Notes: generated by a model from the sequence alone, not told the origin. 64,000 nucleotides of DNA from Pseudomonas sp. GR 6-02 (GCF_001655615.1 NZ_CP011567.1:2117001-2181000); one strand, 5' to 3'. Shown: positions 28,611 through 37,770, counted from the stretch's first letter. A program made the numbers and translations.

Positions 28611-29993
28611 TCATATGCCGAATGGAAAGGTTTCGTCTTCCGGTTCCAGCGCCTGGCTTTTTGGCAGGGGCAACGCGGTTACCGGTTGCGTCTGTTCAAT
28701 CCAGACCATGGCGTCGAATTGTTCGGTCAACACTGACTCGAAGTAATGGCTGAAGCGTTCGCTCGCGGGTCGATAGATCACACCGATGGCCCGTTCCAGC
28801 AGCGGTTTGGACAGGGCCCGGCGCAGCTCTTTTCGCTGTGGATCCCGCCAGTCGGTCAATGAAGCCGGGACGCCGGCGTCGAGGAACTTGCGCTCCCAAC
28901 TGTCTGGCCGGGACGGCCGGATGTCCTTGATGAGCATCTCGCAATCCCAGTCGTCGGCCGCGGCCACCTGGCCACGGTCGGTGCTCATGCCGATCAGCAC
29001 CACATCGCGCCCGTAGGCACTGCGGCACAGCTGACCGATATTGAACTGACCTTTCCAGCCCATCTCCGTCGCGGCCGCATTGCCGATATGGGAGTTGTGC
29101 GCCCACACCACGGCCTTGGCTTGCGGACCGCGGTGTTCGAGCAACACACGTAACGTGTCGAACATGTGCCTGTCACGCAGGTTCCAGGAGGCCGTCGAAC
29201 CTCGATAAATCGCTCGGTAATATTGTTCCGCCGCCAGGATGACCCGGGCGTTCTGGGTCGCATCGAAGAACGCTTCATCGTCCTTGATATCCCCGGCCAG
29301 TTGCTCGGCGAGCATGGCATTGAGCTGTTCGACCACCGCATGCTCGCAGGGCATTATGCCGTCGCGTTCGACGAAGTGGCCGTACAGCGCAGGATCATCC
29401 TGCCACGGGGTCAAACAGCCATAGCGACGCCGTGCTTCGTGTGCCAGTTGCGGGTCGACACGGTCCAGATAGCTCAGCACCTCATGGATGGAATTGCGCA
29501 AACTGTAAACGTCCAGACCGCGAAACTCGACGCGCTGTTCAGGCGCGTGTTGGTGGTTGTATTGATGCAGCCAATGGGTGAACGCTCTCACATCGGTGTT
29601 GCGCCACATCCAGGTCGGGAACCGGCTGAAAATGTGCCGCGTCCACGCCGAGCGCGCCAACCCTCTGACATAACGGTCTACATGGCCCGCGTCCGGCCAG
29701 TCTGCTTCAACGGCCACGATATTGAATCCGTGTTGCTCGATCAGCCGTTGGGTAATCGCCGCCCGGGTCCGATAGAAGTCACTGGTGCCATGGCTGGCTT
29801 CACCGATCATCACCACGCGCGCATCGGCGAAGCGGTCGAACATTTCGCCAAAGGCCGGTGAATTCAGTTCCGGCAGGGGTTCGGCGTATTGGCGCAAGAG
29901 CGGGACGATGGAGGCCTCGTCAATGTGGGTATGCGTGCCATACAGCTGGTTCAGCATGTTCTGGGAAGGTGTGTTCATGAACGTCATCCCCAT
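28611..29993 (-). CDS. Erythromycin-esterase-family protein
   Basis: 460 residues. Erythromycin-esterase superfamily: GEASHGTSDFYRTRA (metal/catalytic Glu and His), VAVEADWPD, and KAVVWAHNSHIGN with the second catalytic His. Most members are not drug-resistance esterases but uncharacterised hydrolases; a fused phosphoribosyltransferase-esterase protein (Rv2030c) is in the mycobacterial DosR regulon. Start is ATG 29993; ATG 29978 is an alternative. Single gene, convergent with the hydrolase, under an Anr-type box at 30140. Confidence 0.86.
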   Translation of the reverse strand: MGMTFMNTPSQNMLNQLYGTHTHIDEASIVPLLRQYAEPLPELNSPAFGEMFDRFADARVVMIGEASHGTSDFYRTRAAITQRLIEQHGFNIVAVEADWPDAGHVDRYVRGLARSAWTRHIFSRFPTWMWRNTDVRAFTHWLHQYNHQHAPEQRVEFRGLDVYSLRNSIHEVLSYLDRVDPQLAHEARRRYGCLTPWQDDPALYGHFVERDGIMPCEHAVVEQLNAMLAEQLAGDIKDDEAFFDATQNARVILAAEQYYRAIYRGSTASWNLRDRHMFDTLRVLLEHRGPQAKAVVWAHNSHIGNAAATEMGWKGQFNIGQLCRSAYGRDVVLIGMSTDRGQVAAADDWDCEMLIKDIRPSRPDSWERKFLDAGVPASLTDWRDPQRKELRRALSKPLLERAIGVIYRPASERFSHYFESVLTEQFDAMVWIEQTQPVTALPLPKSQALEPEDETFPFGI

Positions 29994-30139
29994 AAGGGTG
30001 GATTGCCCGACGTGCGATGCGGCGCGGCATCACGTCGACTGTCAGGGCAGGGCTCGCACGGGGTTGTTTTCGATCCATTCGACGTCGCGGGCCTGTACCG
30101 CCTCTTCAATCATTCCTACGCCTGAATGCAGTCGAGTAT

Positions 30140-30153
30140 TTGAGTTTTATCAA
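30140..30153 (-). promoter_or_regulatory. Anr-type box before erythromycin-esterase-like gene
   Basis: TTGAGTTTTATCAA, one mismatch. Predicted minus-strand start near 30105, leader about 112 nt. The long leader and the mismatch make this less certain than the perfect boxes. Confidence 0.65.
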
Positions 30154-30194
30154 TAGTCGGTGCACGAAATGGCCGATGAGTGTTCGGTTGCTGT

Positions 30195-30208
30195 CTGACC
30201 TATATCAA
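30195..30208 (+). promoter_or_regulatory. Weak Anr-type box before polX
   Basis: CTGACCTATATCAA, two mismatches in the left arm. Spacing is ideal: predicted start near 30243, 27 nt before ATG 30270. It supports an Anr link for polX but alone would be weak. Confidence 0.45.
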
Positions 30209-30269
30209 TGCCGGGAAGGCTGGATCGGTAATGCTGATTTCATGAAGCCTGTGCGATGGGAGTCATGCC

Positions 30270-32054
30270 ATGAAGCACGCTGTCGCGCCTTTCCAGGCAC
30301 CTTCGTCGGCCTTGCCGCCCCCGACCAGCGGCGGTCAGGTGGTCGACAACGATCATATCGCTGCGGTTTTTGATGAAATCGCTGATCTGCTGGACATCGA
30401 GGACGCCAATCCCTTCCGGATCCGGGCTTACCGCAATGCAGCACGGACCCTGAGGGCGCTGACCTTTGATGTGGCGAAAACCCTCGCTCGTGGCGAGCCG
30501 CTACCCAAACTGACCGGGATCGGGGTTGATCTTGCCGGCAAGATCAATGAAATCGTGACCACCGGCGATTGCTCGCTACGCCAACGCTTGCGTTCGACAT
30601 TGCCACCCGGGCTGGTCGGGCTGCTTTCCATTGCCGGGTTGGGACCCAGGCGCGTCAAAAACCTTTATCACGACCTGGGTATCGAAACTGCGCAGCAACT
30701 CTGTCTGGCCGCTCAACAGGGTCGCATTCGCCATTTGCCCGGCTTCGGTGAGCGGATGGAAGCGCGGCTGTTGAGTGCCGCGCAGAAGGGGATCGGAAAG
30801 GATCGCCGTTTGCCGTTGGCTTTGGTTGAGCCGATGGCGCGCAGACTGACCGAATACCTGCAGCAGATGCCGGGAGTCGAGCAAGCAACCACTGCCGGAA
30901 GCCTGCGACGCATGCGCGACACCGTCGGCGACATCGATATTCTGGTGGCGGCAGCGCCTTCGGTGGATGTCACCACGCAGTTCATCAGCCATCCGGACAT
31001 TTCCACCGTGCTGGTCAAGGGGCATACGCGTGCAAGCGTCATGCTGAACTCAGGCATGCAAGTGGATGTGCGTGTCGTCGAGCCGGCGGTGTATGGCGCT
31101 GCACTGGTGTATTTCACCGGTAGCAAGGCTCATAACATCGCGATTCGTCAGAGGGCTCAGAAGCTGGGGCTCAAGCTCAATGAATATGGCGTGTTCCGGG
31201 CCAAAAATCGCCTGGCCAGCACCACCGAGGTTTCGGTCTATCAGGCATTGGGCTTGCCGTGGATCACGCCGGAACTGCGCGAAGACCGTGGCGAAGTCGC
31301 TGCGGCATTGGCCGGCCATTTGCCTGGGCTGATTGAGCTGACCGACCTCAAAGGCGACCTTCATGCGCATACCCGCGCTTCGGATGGAGGCAACAGCCTG
31401 GAAGAGATGGCGCTGGCGGCCCGGGAGGCTGGGCTGGAATACCTGGCGATCACCGACCATTCACAGTCCCTCAGGGTGGCCCATGGGCTGGGAGTCGAGC
31501 AATTGTTGAAGCAGATCGACCAAATCGATGCGCTTAACAGTCGCTTGCAGGGCATGACGTTGCTCAAGGGTATCGAGGTGGACATTCTCGAAGACGGCCA
31601 CCTGGATTTACCCGACGATATCCTGGGACGCCTGGATCTGGTGGTGGGCGCCGTCCACAGTCATTTCGGCCTGACGCTGCGTCAACAGACCCAACGCCTT
31701 CTCAGGGCCATGGACCATCGCTACTTCACCATCCTGGCCCACCCCTTGTGTCGCCTGATTAACGAACGCGACCCGCTGAACCTGGACCTGCCGGCAATCA
31801 TCAAGGCTGCCGCTCAGCGTGGTTGCTGCCTGGAACTCAACGCGCAACCGCAACGCATGGATCTGTTCGACCTGCAGTGCCAGTACGCCAAGGATGAGGG
31901 GGTGCTGATCAGCGTCAATTCGGATGCACACCGCACTGCTGATTTCGCCAACTTGCGTTATGGCGTCGCTCAGGCACGCCGTGGCTGGCTGGAAAAACAC
32001 AACGTGATCAATACCCGCTCGCTGACCGAGCTCAAGGCATTGGTTGGTCATTAA
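30270..32054 (+). CDS. polX: DNA polymerase X family protein with PHP domain
   Basis: 594 residues from ATG 30270 (GGGAG upstream). The N-terminal helix-hairpin-helix region (IGVDLAGKI and LPGFGERMEA) precedes the PolX nucleotidyltransferase motif GSLRRMRDTVGDIDILV with its two catalytic Asp. A PHP phosphoesterase domain then starts at about residue 365 (DLHAHTRASDGG; ITDHSQ; EVDILEDG; HPLCRL; NSDAHR). Such proteins do gap filling and 3'-end proofreading in base-excision repair. Single gene with a weak Anr-type box; it probably helps keep DNA intact in slow-growing cells. Confidence 0.92.
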   Translation: MKHAVAPFQAPSSALPPPTSGGQVVDNDHIAAVFDEIADLLDIEDANPFRIRAYRNAARTLRALTFDVAKTLARGEPLPKLTGIGVDLAGKINEIVTTGDCSLRQRLRSTLPPGLVGLLSIAGLGPRRVKNLYHDLGIETAQQLCLAAQQGRIRHLPGFGERMEARLLSAAQKGIGKDRRLPLALVEPMARRLTEYLQQMPGVEQATTAGSLRRMRDTVGDIDILVAAAPSVDVTTQFISHPDISTVLVKGHTRASVMLNSGMQVDVRVVEPAVYGAALVYFTGSKAHNIAIRQRAQKLGLKLNEYGVFRAKNRLASTTEVSVYQALGLPWITPELREDRGEVAAALAGHLPGLIELTDLKGDLHAHTRASDGGNSLEEMALAAREAGLEYLAITDHSQSLRVAHGLGVEQLLKQIDQIDALNSRLQGMTLLKGIEVDILEDGHLDLPDDILGRLDLVVGAVHSHFGLTLRQQTQRLLRAMDHRYFTILAHPLCRLINERDPLNLDLPAIIKAAAQRGCCLELNAQPQRMDLFDLQCQYAKDEGVLISVNSDAHRTADFANLRYGVAQARRGWLEKHNVINTRSLTELKALVGH

Positions 32055-32103
32055 GAGCCCCACAACGTTCAGGAGATGAAGGGCGAGGTTGTCTGGTACC
32101 CAT

Positions 32104-32135
32104 AAAAAACCCCTTGTCGGTTTCCCGACAAGGGG
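32104..32135 (-). terminator. Intrinsic terminator of hsp20
   Basis: An 11-bp stem (CCCCTTGTCGG with its complement, loop TTTC) at 32110-32135; on the minus strand it is followed by six T. It lies right after the hsp20 stop codon and also faces the end of polX. Confidence 0.85.
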
Positions 32136-32147
32136 CAGGCCCGGGAC

Positions 32148-32690
32148 TCAGTTGCCTTTGATCTGCACGACCTTGTCAGCCTTCAGGGCTTCAGGCTTTT
32201 TCGGCAACGAGATGCTCAGTACGCCTTTGCTGTAACTGGCTTCGATCTTATCGGCATCCACCTCTTTGGGCAGGTTGAACATCCGTTCGAAGGAGCCATA
32301 GCTACGTTCGCTGAGATAGTAGCCTTTCTTTTTTTCTTCCTTCGCTTCTTGCTTTTCCCCTTTGATGATCAGGCTGCCATTGGACAGTTTGATCTCGATG
32401 TCCTTCTGATCCATGCCGGGAAGCTCGGCAGTGATTTCGAAGCTTTTATCTTTCTCGACGATGTCTACCGCAGGCATGCTCTGACCGATCAATTCCCGGT
32501 CCCACAAGGGGGCGACATCGAACAGTCCACGGTTGAACAGCGACAACCCCGAGCCAAGACTGAAGTCTTCGAACAGATGGTCGACCTGTTGCCGAAGCTT
32601 TTCGAAGGGCCGCATCAGTTCAGTTGTCTTTGGGCGCAGAGCGGTTTTCGCTTCGGTATGAACGGGTACTTTCTTCACGGAGTTGCTCAT
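32148..32690 (-). CDS. hsp20: Hsp20 / alpha-crystallin small heat-shock protein
   Basis: 180 residues from ATG 32690 (AGGAG 10 nt upstream; an ATG at 32753 has no such site). A basic N-terminal arm leads to an alpha-crystallin domain (about 75-175): PAVDIVEKDKSFEITAELPG, IEIKLSNGSLIIKGEK and the conserved end GVLSISLPKK. It forms large oligomers that hold unfolding proteins for GroEL or others. Terminated at 32104-32135. No box is visible in the 85 nt upstream, so it may be read from the antiporter gene in front. The DosR hypoxia regulon also centres on an Hsp20 (HspX). Confidence 0.92.
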   Translation of the reverse strand: MSNSVKKVPVHTEAKTALRPKTTELMRPFEKLRQQVDHLFEDFSLGSGLSLFNRGLFDVAPLWDRELIGQSMPAVDIVEKDKSFEITAELPGMDQKDIEIKLSNGSLIIKGEKQEAKEEKKKGYYLSERSYGSFERMFNLPKEVDADKIEASYSKGVLSISLPKKPEALKADKVVQIKGN

Positions 32691-32775
32691 TTTCTTTTCT
32701 CCTCTTGGCGAATAAGGTGAGCCGCGAGCATTGGTTTCGGCCCACCACGACAAAACAACAACCCGGCACTCGCCC

Positions 32776-34269
32776 TTACAAGGCCAGTGCTCCGGACCAC
32801 AACATCCAGCCGGCGATGGCTGCCGCCACCCAGATAATGATCAACAGTCCCGTCTCGGGGCCGTTGAGCGCTTGTCCCTGACGAGCTTTCATGGTGCCCA
32901 GGTAAATCAACGAGCCGGGGGCGTAGAGCAAAGCGCTGAGCAACATGTATTTAGGCCCGGCGGCATACAGCAACCACAGGCAATACAGCGTGGCGACCGA
33001 GGCAATGGCCATGTCACGCAGTTGCAGGCCACGGTGACCGGCGTAGGTCTGGCCCTGCCAGGTCAGTTTCAATGCGTACAAACCGCTGAACAGGTACGGC
33101 AGCAGAATCATCGAAGTGGCCAGGGAAATCAGGGTCAGGTAAGTGGCGCTCGAGTACAGCGTCAGCAGCAGGAACAGCTGTATGCAGCCGTTGGTGATCC
33201 ACAGCGCATTGGCGGGCACGCCACGGGTGCTCTCCATGGCGAGCGTACCCGGCATGACCTTTTCCTTGGCCGGGGTGAATATCGATTCGGCTGCCAGCAG
33301 CGTCCAGGCGAGCAGGGCGCCACCGACTGAAATGATCAAGCCGATGCTGATCAGCATCGCGCCCCACGGCCCGACAACTGCCTCAAGTACGCCCGCCATC
33401 GAAGGGTTTTTCAGGGTCGCCAGCTCCGGTTGTCCGAGAATGCCCAGCGACAACAGGGACACCGCAATCAGCAGCAACAAGGTAATGACGAAACCGATAA
33501 CGGTGGCGCGGCCAACATTGACGCGTTCGGCCGCACGGGCGGAAAACACGTTGGCACCCTCGATCCCGATGAACACCCAGACGGTCACCAGCATGGTGCT
33601 TTTGACCTGATCCAGCGTGCTGCCCAGTGCGGGAGAGCCCCAGAAGTCGACCATGAAGGTTTGACGCTGGAAGGCCGCGATCACCAGCCCGATAAACAGC
33701 AGCAAGGGCACGACTTTGGCCAGTGTGGTCAGGGCGTTGGCTTTGGCCGCGGTGCGCATGCCCCGCAGGATCATCCAGTGCAATGACCAGAGCACCACGG
33801 ACGCCCCGACAATCGCCGCTTTGTTGTTGCCTTCGCCAAACAGCGGGAAGAAAAAACTCAGCGCGGAAAACAGAATCACCATGTAACTGACGTTGCCGAC
33901 CCAGGCGCTGATCCAATAGCCCCAGGCGGAGTTGAAGCCGAGGAACTCACCGCCCAACGCCCGGGCATAGGCAAACACGCCGTTGTCCAGGGTCGGCTGA
34001 CGGCTGGACAAGGTTTGATAGACCAGTGCCAGCGACAGCATGCCGACGCCGGTGATCAGCCAGCCAATCAGGATGGCACCGGCACCCGCACTGGCGGCCA
34101 TGTTTTGCGGCAGGCTGAAAATGCCGCTGCCGATCATCGAGCCGATCACCAGAGCCGTCAGCAGGCTCAGGGACAGGCGTTTAGGCTCCAGTTGTCGCCA
34201 ACTGCCGGCCAGGGGTTGGGGGGCAGTCGGCGGGAGAATCGGTTGCGTGCCGTGCAGATGAGTCGCCAT
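32776..34269 (-). CDS. ArcD-like arginine/ornithine antiporter (APC family)
   Basis: 497 residues, 12-13 predicted helices. APC-superfamily antiporter: SLLTALVIGSMIGSGIFSLP with the GSGIF substrate loop near helix 1, then RQPTLDNGVFAYARALGGEFLGF, as in ArcD/YdgI. In Pseudomonas ArcD exchanges arginine for ornithine in anaerobic arginine fermentation under Anr. Here arcABC are not adjacent, so it is a stand-alone copy. Near-perfect box 96 nt upstream. Inner membrane. Confidence 0.85.
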   Translation of the reverse strand: MATHLHGTQPILPPTAPQPLAGSWRQLEPKRLSLSLLTALVIGSMIGSGIFSLPQNMAASAGAGAILIGWLITGVGMLSLALVYQTLSSRQPTLDNGVFAYARALGGEFLGFNSAWGYWISAWVGNVSYMVILFSALSFFFPLFGEGNNKAAIVGASVVLWSLHWMILRGMRTAAKANALTTLAKVVPLLLFIGLVIAAFQRQTFMVDFWGSPALGSTLDQVKSTMLVTVWVFIGIEGANVFSARAAERVNVGRATVIGFVITLLLLIAVSLLSLGILGQPELATLKNPSMAGVLEAVVGPWGAMLISIGLIISVGGALLAWTLLAAESIFTPAKEKVMPGTLAMESTRGVPANALWITNGCIQLFLLLTLYSSATYLTLISLATSMILLPYLFSGLYALKLTWQGQTYAGHRGLQLRDMAIASVATLYCLWLLYAAGPKYMLLSALLYAPGSLIYLGTMKARQGQALNGPETGLLIIIWVAAAIAGWMLWSGALAL

Positions 34270-34364
34270 GTCAGGCCTCCACGAAACGAAAGAATGAGCG
34301 CTGACCGCAGATACGACGGTGTGAACGCTGACTCTAAATGTCTACGTGAACGGCCCCTGGCTGT

Positions 34365-34378
34365 TTGATTTAAATCAG
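34365..34378. promoter_or_regulatory. Anr box between the antiporter and the P-type ATPase
   Basis: TTGATTTAAATCAG, one mismatch. Best placed for the antiporter on the minus strand (start near 34330, 61 nt leader). On the plus strand it would give a leader of about 149 nt before ATG 34562. Confidence 0.75.
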
Positions 34379-34561
34379 AAAGAAAGCACATAGCGATTTT
34401 GTCCCGCAGCGGCCATTGCGCTAACGCCAGGCGACGCTTCAATTGATAGCGCGCAGCGAACATGCCGGGCATTCCAGACCTAAGCTCAACCCATGACGGC
34501 GATGAGCCGCAGGCATTTGTACAACGAGGGCTGCGCAGCGTTTCTTGAGGAATCCACATCG

Positions 34562-36844
34562 ATGTTCAGTAAGTGGCTGGACCCGGTTTTATTGCTGCTC
34601 ACCACCCTGACCCTGCTGGCCGGGGGCATTGCGCAGCTTGCTCACAAGTCTGACTGGGCCTCGATTTGCTGGGCCGCGGGCAGTCTGGTGATGGCCCTGG
34701 TGCTGCTCGTCGAGATTGTCAGGCGCCTGGCCCGGCGCGAAGCGGGTGTGGACCTTATCGCTCTGCTGTCGATTGCCGCCGCGTTGTTTTTTCAGCAGAC
34801 GCTGGTGGCGGCGGTGATTGCCTTGATGCTGGCGTCGGGGCGCATCCTGGAGTTCTTCACCCAACAACGCGCCGAACGCGAACTGCGTGCGCTGGTCGAC
34901 CGGGCGCCACGCGTTGCCTGGCTGCAGGAGAACGGCAATTTACGGCAGATTCCGGTCGAGCAGATCCAGCCGCATCAGACGCTGCTTGTGCGCCTGGGGG
35001 AAGTGGTACCGGTCGATGGCCGTTTACTCAGCCCCACGGCGATTCTCGACGAGTCGGCACTCACCGGCGAGTCATTGCCGGTCACCCGCCTGGAAGCAGA
35101 GCTAGTGCCCAGCGGGGTGACCAATGTCGGCGCGCCAATGCTGCTGGCCGCCACTCGAACCGCAGCGCAGAGCACCTACGCCGGGGTCGTGCGCCTGGCT
35201 GAAGCCGCACGGCAATCGCGCGCGCCTTTCGTGCGCTTGGCCGACCGTTACGCGTTGTTCTTCATACCGCTGACATTGCTGATTGCCGGCCTCGCCTGGT
35301 ACCTGAGTGGCGACTCTTTGCGCGCGCTGGCGGTGCTGGTGGTGGCCACGCCTTGCCCGTTGATTCTGGCCGTGCCGATTTCGATCATGTCAGGTATTTC
35401 CAGGGCAGCGCGGCGCGGGATCCTGATCAAGGACGGCGTCACCCTGGAAGCGCTGGCCGAGGTCAAGCAAGTGTTTCTCGACAAGACCGGCACGTTGACC
35501 AGCGGCCACGCGCGTCTGCAGTCGATCGAGACCAACGGAGCGCTCGATCCACAGCGTCTGCTGGGCCTGGCCGCTTCGCTGGCACAGGCCTCGACGCACC
35601 CCATCTCCCAGGCCATTGTCGAGGCGGCCTGTCAGCGTGGATTGGCGCTCAGCGTGCCGCAGGCGGTCGAGGAAAGTCCGGGCTCCGGTCTTTGCGGGTT
35701 GATCGATGGCCTGCGGGTGCGTTTCGGCACGTTGTCCTTTGTTCAAAATGAATCGCCGGTTGGCGACTGGGCTGCCACCATGTTGCGTCGCATGGATTAC
35801 CTGGCGTGCAGCGGCAGCTTCGTTGAAGTGGACGGGGCACTCGCGGGCCTGCTGATCTTCTCCGACAAGCTGCGTCGGGAAACCCCGCTGACCCTGCGCC
35901 GACTGCGCAACCGAGGCATCGAGCGGATCGTCATGCTCACGGGCGATCGCGTGGAAACCGCCGAGATGATTGCATTGTCGGCCGGGATCGACGAGTTGCG
36001 TGCCGGGTTGAGTCCTGGGGACAAGGTGCGTGCGGTACAGGATGCCTGCCAGCATGCCAGCACACTGATGGTCGGTGATGGCATCAACGATGCCCCCGCC
36101 CTGGCGGCGGCCAATGTCGGGGTGGCCATGGGGGCGAGCGGTGCCACGGCGTCCGCGCAAGCGGCGGGCGTGGTGCTGCTGGTGGATCGTCTGGACCGTC
36201 TGGTCGAGGCGCTGGACATCGCCCGTCAGACTCGCCACATCGCCCGTCAAGGCGTATTGGCCGGCATGGGCATGTCGGTGCTGGCCATGGGGGTAGCCGC
36301 CTTCGGCTACTTGCCACCGCTGGTCGGTGCCGTGGTGCAGGAGGGTATCGACGTGGTGATCATCTTCAATGCCTTGCGTGCATTGGGGCCGTTACCGGGT
36401 TTGCGCCAACGCAAGCTGGCCGCCGAGCATATCGATCACCTGCAGGACGAACACGACCAGCTCGCTTCGGTACTCAGCGATCTGCATCAACTGGCAAGCG
36501 ACTTCGCCCAGCGCCCACTCGAGCAAGCGCAGAGCGACTTGCTGGCGCTGGTAAAAAACCTGCAGGAATCACTGGCCCGCCATGAACGGGACGACGAAAA
36601 AAACCTGTATCCGCTGTTGACGCAAAGCCTGCCCGGCGAGGACCCCATGTCGGCGATGAGCCACGTCCACCGTGAGATCTTCCGCCTGATCCATTTGCTG
36701 GCGCGCATGAGCACGGATTTCAGTGCCGACCCTGCAACAGCTTCTGTCGATGAGATCCAGCATCAGTTGATCCGCCTGGATACCCTCGTGCGGCTGCACT
36801 TCGATCAGGAGGAAGAGTTGTTTCGTTACCTTGATAAGCGTTGA
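34562..36844 (+). CDS. P1B-type metal ATPase with C-terminal hemerythrin domain
   Basis: 760 residues from ATG 34562 (GAGGAAT 10 nt upstream). The core has TGES (168-171), metal-site motif TPCP (263-266) in the sixth helix, DKTGTLT (307-313), STHPISQ, GDGINDAPA and a QEGIDVV motif in the last helices; no N-terminal HMA domain. Residues about 620-760 form a hemerythrin-like domain with a pattern of His and HxxxE/H groups (HLQDEHD, ARHERDDEKNLYP, HVHREIF, HFDQEEE). Membrane transporter; the fused domain is characteristic of the P1B-5 subgroup, proposed to export Fe or Ni with an O2- or iron-responsive hemerythrin. Confidence 0.9.
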   Translation: MFSKWLDPVLLLLTTLTLLAGGIAQLAHKSDWASICWAAGSLVMALVLLVEIVRRLARREAGVDLIALLSIAAALFFQQTLVAAVIALMLASGRILEFFTQQRAERELRALVDRAPRVAWLQENGNLRQIPVEQIQPHQTLLVRLGEVVPVDGRLLSPTAILDESALTGESLPVTRLEAELVPSGVTNVGAPMLLAATRTAAQSTYAGVVRLAEAARQSRAPFVRLADRYALFFIPLTLLIAGLAWYLSGDSLRALAVLVVATPCPLILAVPISIMSGISRAARRGILIKDGVTLEALAEVKQVFLDKTGTLTSGHARLQSIETNGALDPQRLLGLAASLAQASTHPISQAIVEAACQRGLALSVPQAVEESPGSGLCGLIDGLRVRFGTLSFVQNESPVGDWAATMLRRMDYLACSGSFVEVDGALAGLLIFSDKLRRETPLTLRRLRNRGIERIVMLTGDRVETAEMIALSAGIDELRAGLSPGDKVRAVQDACQHASTLMVGDGINDAPALAAANVGVAMGASGATASAQAAGVVLLVDRLDRLVEALDIARQTRHIARQGVLAGMGMSVLAMGVAAFGYLPPLVGAVVQEGIDVVIIFNALRALGPLPGLRQRKLAAEHIDHLQDEHDQLASVLSDLHQLASDFAQRPLEQAQSDLLALVKNLQESLARHERDDEKNLYPLLTQSLPGEDPMSAMSHVHREIFRLIHLLARMSTDFSADPATASVDEIQHQLIRLDTLVRLHFDQEEELFRYLDKR

Positions 36845-36858
36845 AAAGCCATACAGCG

Positions 36859-37605
36859 TCAGTGGAGGGCCACCGAATGGCAACCGGCGACCAACTGCTT
36901 GAGCCCGTGCAGGTTCAGGATCTTGACCTCACGACCGGCTATTTCCACCAGCTCCTGTTCCCGCAGATGGGCGATACCCCGGCAGATGGTTTCCAGGCGC
37001 AACCCCAGGTAGGAGCCTATTTCGTCGCGCCGCATCTTGAGTATGAATTCGCTGGATGAGTAGCCACGCATGCTCAAGCGTAGCGACAGGTTCAGCAGAA
37101 AGGCGGCCAGACGCTCATCCGAGTTCATGTTGCCCAACATCATCAGCAGATCGTGATCGCGGACGACTTCACGGCTCAGAAACCTGTTCAGGTTGTGTTG
37201 CAGTGCCGGCAGCTCCCGGGCGAGTTTTTCCAGCTGAGAAAAATGGATGGGACAGACTTCACTGTCCTCCAGAGCAAATGCATTGCAGGTGTGCTCTTCG
37301 GCGCTAATGGCATCCAGGCCGAGCATCTCGCCGGGCAATTGGAACCCGGTGACCTGCTCGCGGCCATCGATCGACAGCACGCTGGTCTTGAATGAGCCGA
37401 TACGGATCGCATACAGCAAACGCAAGGGATCGCCTGCGCGGTAGAGGGGGGCGCCTTTGCGGACCTTGAACCGTTGCAAAATCAGCTTGTCCAGGCGCTC
37501 GAGTTCCAGTTTGTCGAGACCAAAAGGCAGGCAAAACGCTAATACACTGCAATTGGAACAGGCAGCCTTGAGGTGTTGACCCTGAAGCAGGCGGACTTCA
37601 GTCAT
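36859..37605 (-). CDS. Anr/FNR-family oxygen-sensing regulator, copy 2
   Basis: 248 residues from ATG 37605. This start is preferred because it gives exactly the length and alignment of copy 1; ATG 37653 has a GGAG but would add 16 residues absent from the paralogue and may lie above the promoter suggested by TATATATAA at 37625-37636. Cysteines are at 16, 19, 25 and 107, as in copy 1, and the recognition helix also reads LETICRGI. Convergent with the ATPase gene. It should sense oxygen through a 4Fe-4S cluster and read the boxes in this region. Confidence 0.87.
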   Translation of the reverse strand: MTEVRLLQGQHLKAACSNCSVLAFCLPFGLDKLELERLDKLILQRFKVRKGAPLYRAGDPLRLLYAIRIGSFKTSVLSIDGREQVTGFQLPGEMLGLDAISAEEHTCNAFALEDSEVCPIHFSQLEKLARELPALQHNLNRFLSREVVRDHDLLMMLGNMNSDERLAAFLLNLSLRLSMRGYSSSEFILKMRRDEIGSYLGLRLETICRGIAHLREQELVEIAGREVKILNLHGLKQLVAGCHSVALH

Positions 37606-37624
37606 GTCAATGGCGCCATGGGGG

Positions 37625-37636
37625 TTTATATATAAA
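37625..37636 (-). promoter_or_regulatory. AT palindrome in front of Anr copy 2, possible -10 region
   Basis: TTTATATATAAA, a perfect 12-bp palindrome just upstream of ATG 37605. It could contain a -10 element (start near 37620, leader about 16 nt). No Anr box was found in the 37606-37770 gap. Evidence is only sequence resemblance. Confidence 0.35.
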
Positions 37637-37736
37637 GCATAGGTGTTGTGCATTTGGGCACGGGCTCCGTTCGGAGGATTGCCGGGAGCAATCGACGAAC
37701 GGGAAGCCCGCTGGCCCGCCGCAAACCCTTGATGCT

Positions 37737-37760
37737 CCGGGGAAATTAGGGTTTCCCCGG
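37737..37760. terminator. Possible hairpin after BON gene
   Basis: Stem CCGGGGAAA / TTTCCCCGG with a 6 nt loop lies just below the stop of the BON gene (37771). A T run is lacking, so it may be only a weak terminator or a structured end. Confidence 0.4.
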
Positions 37761-37770
37761 GCTCGTTGAC

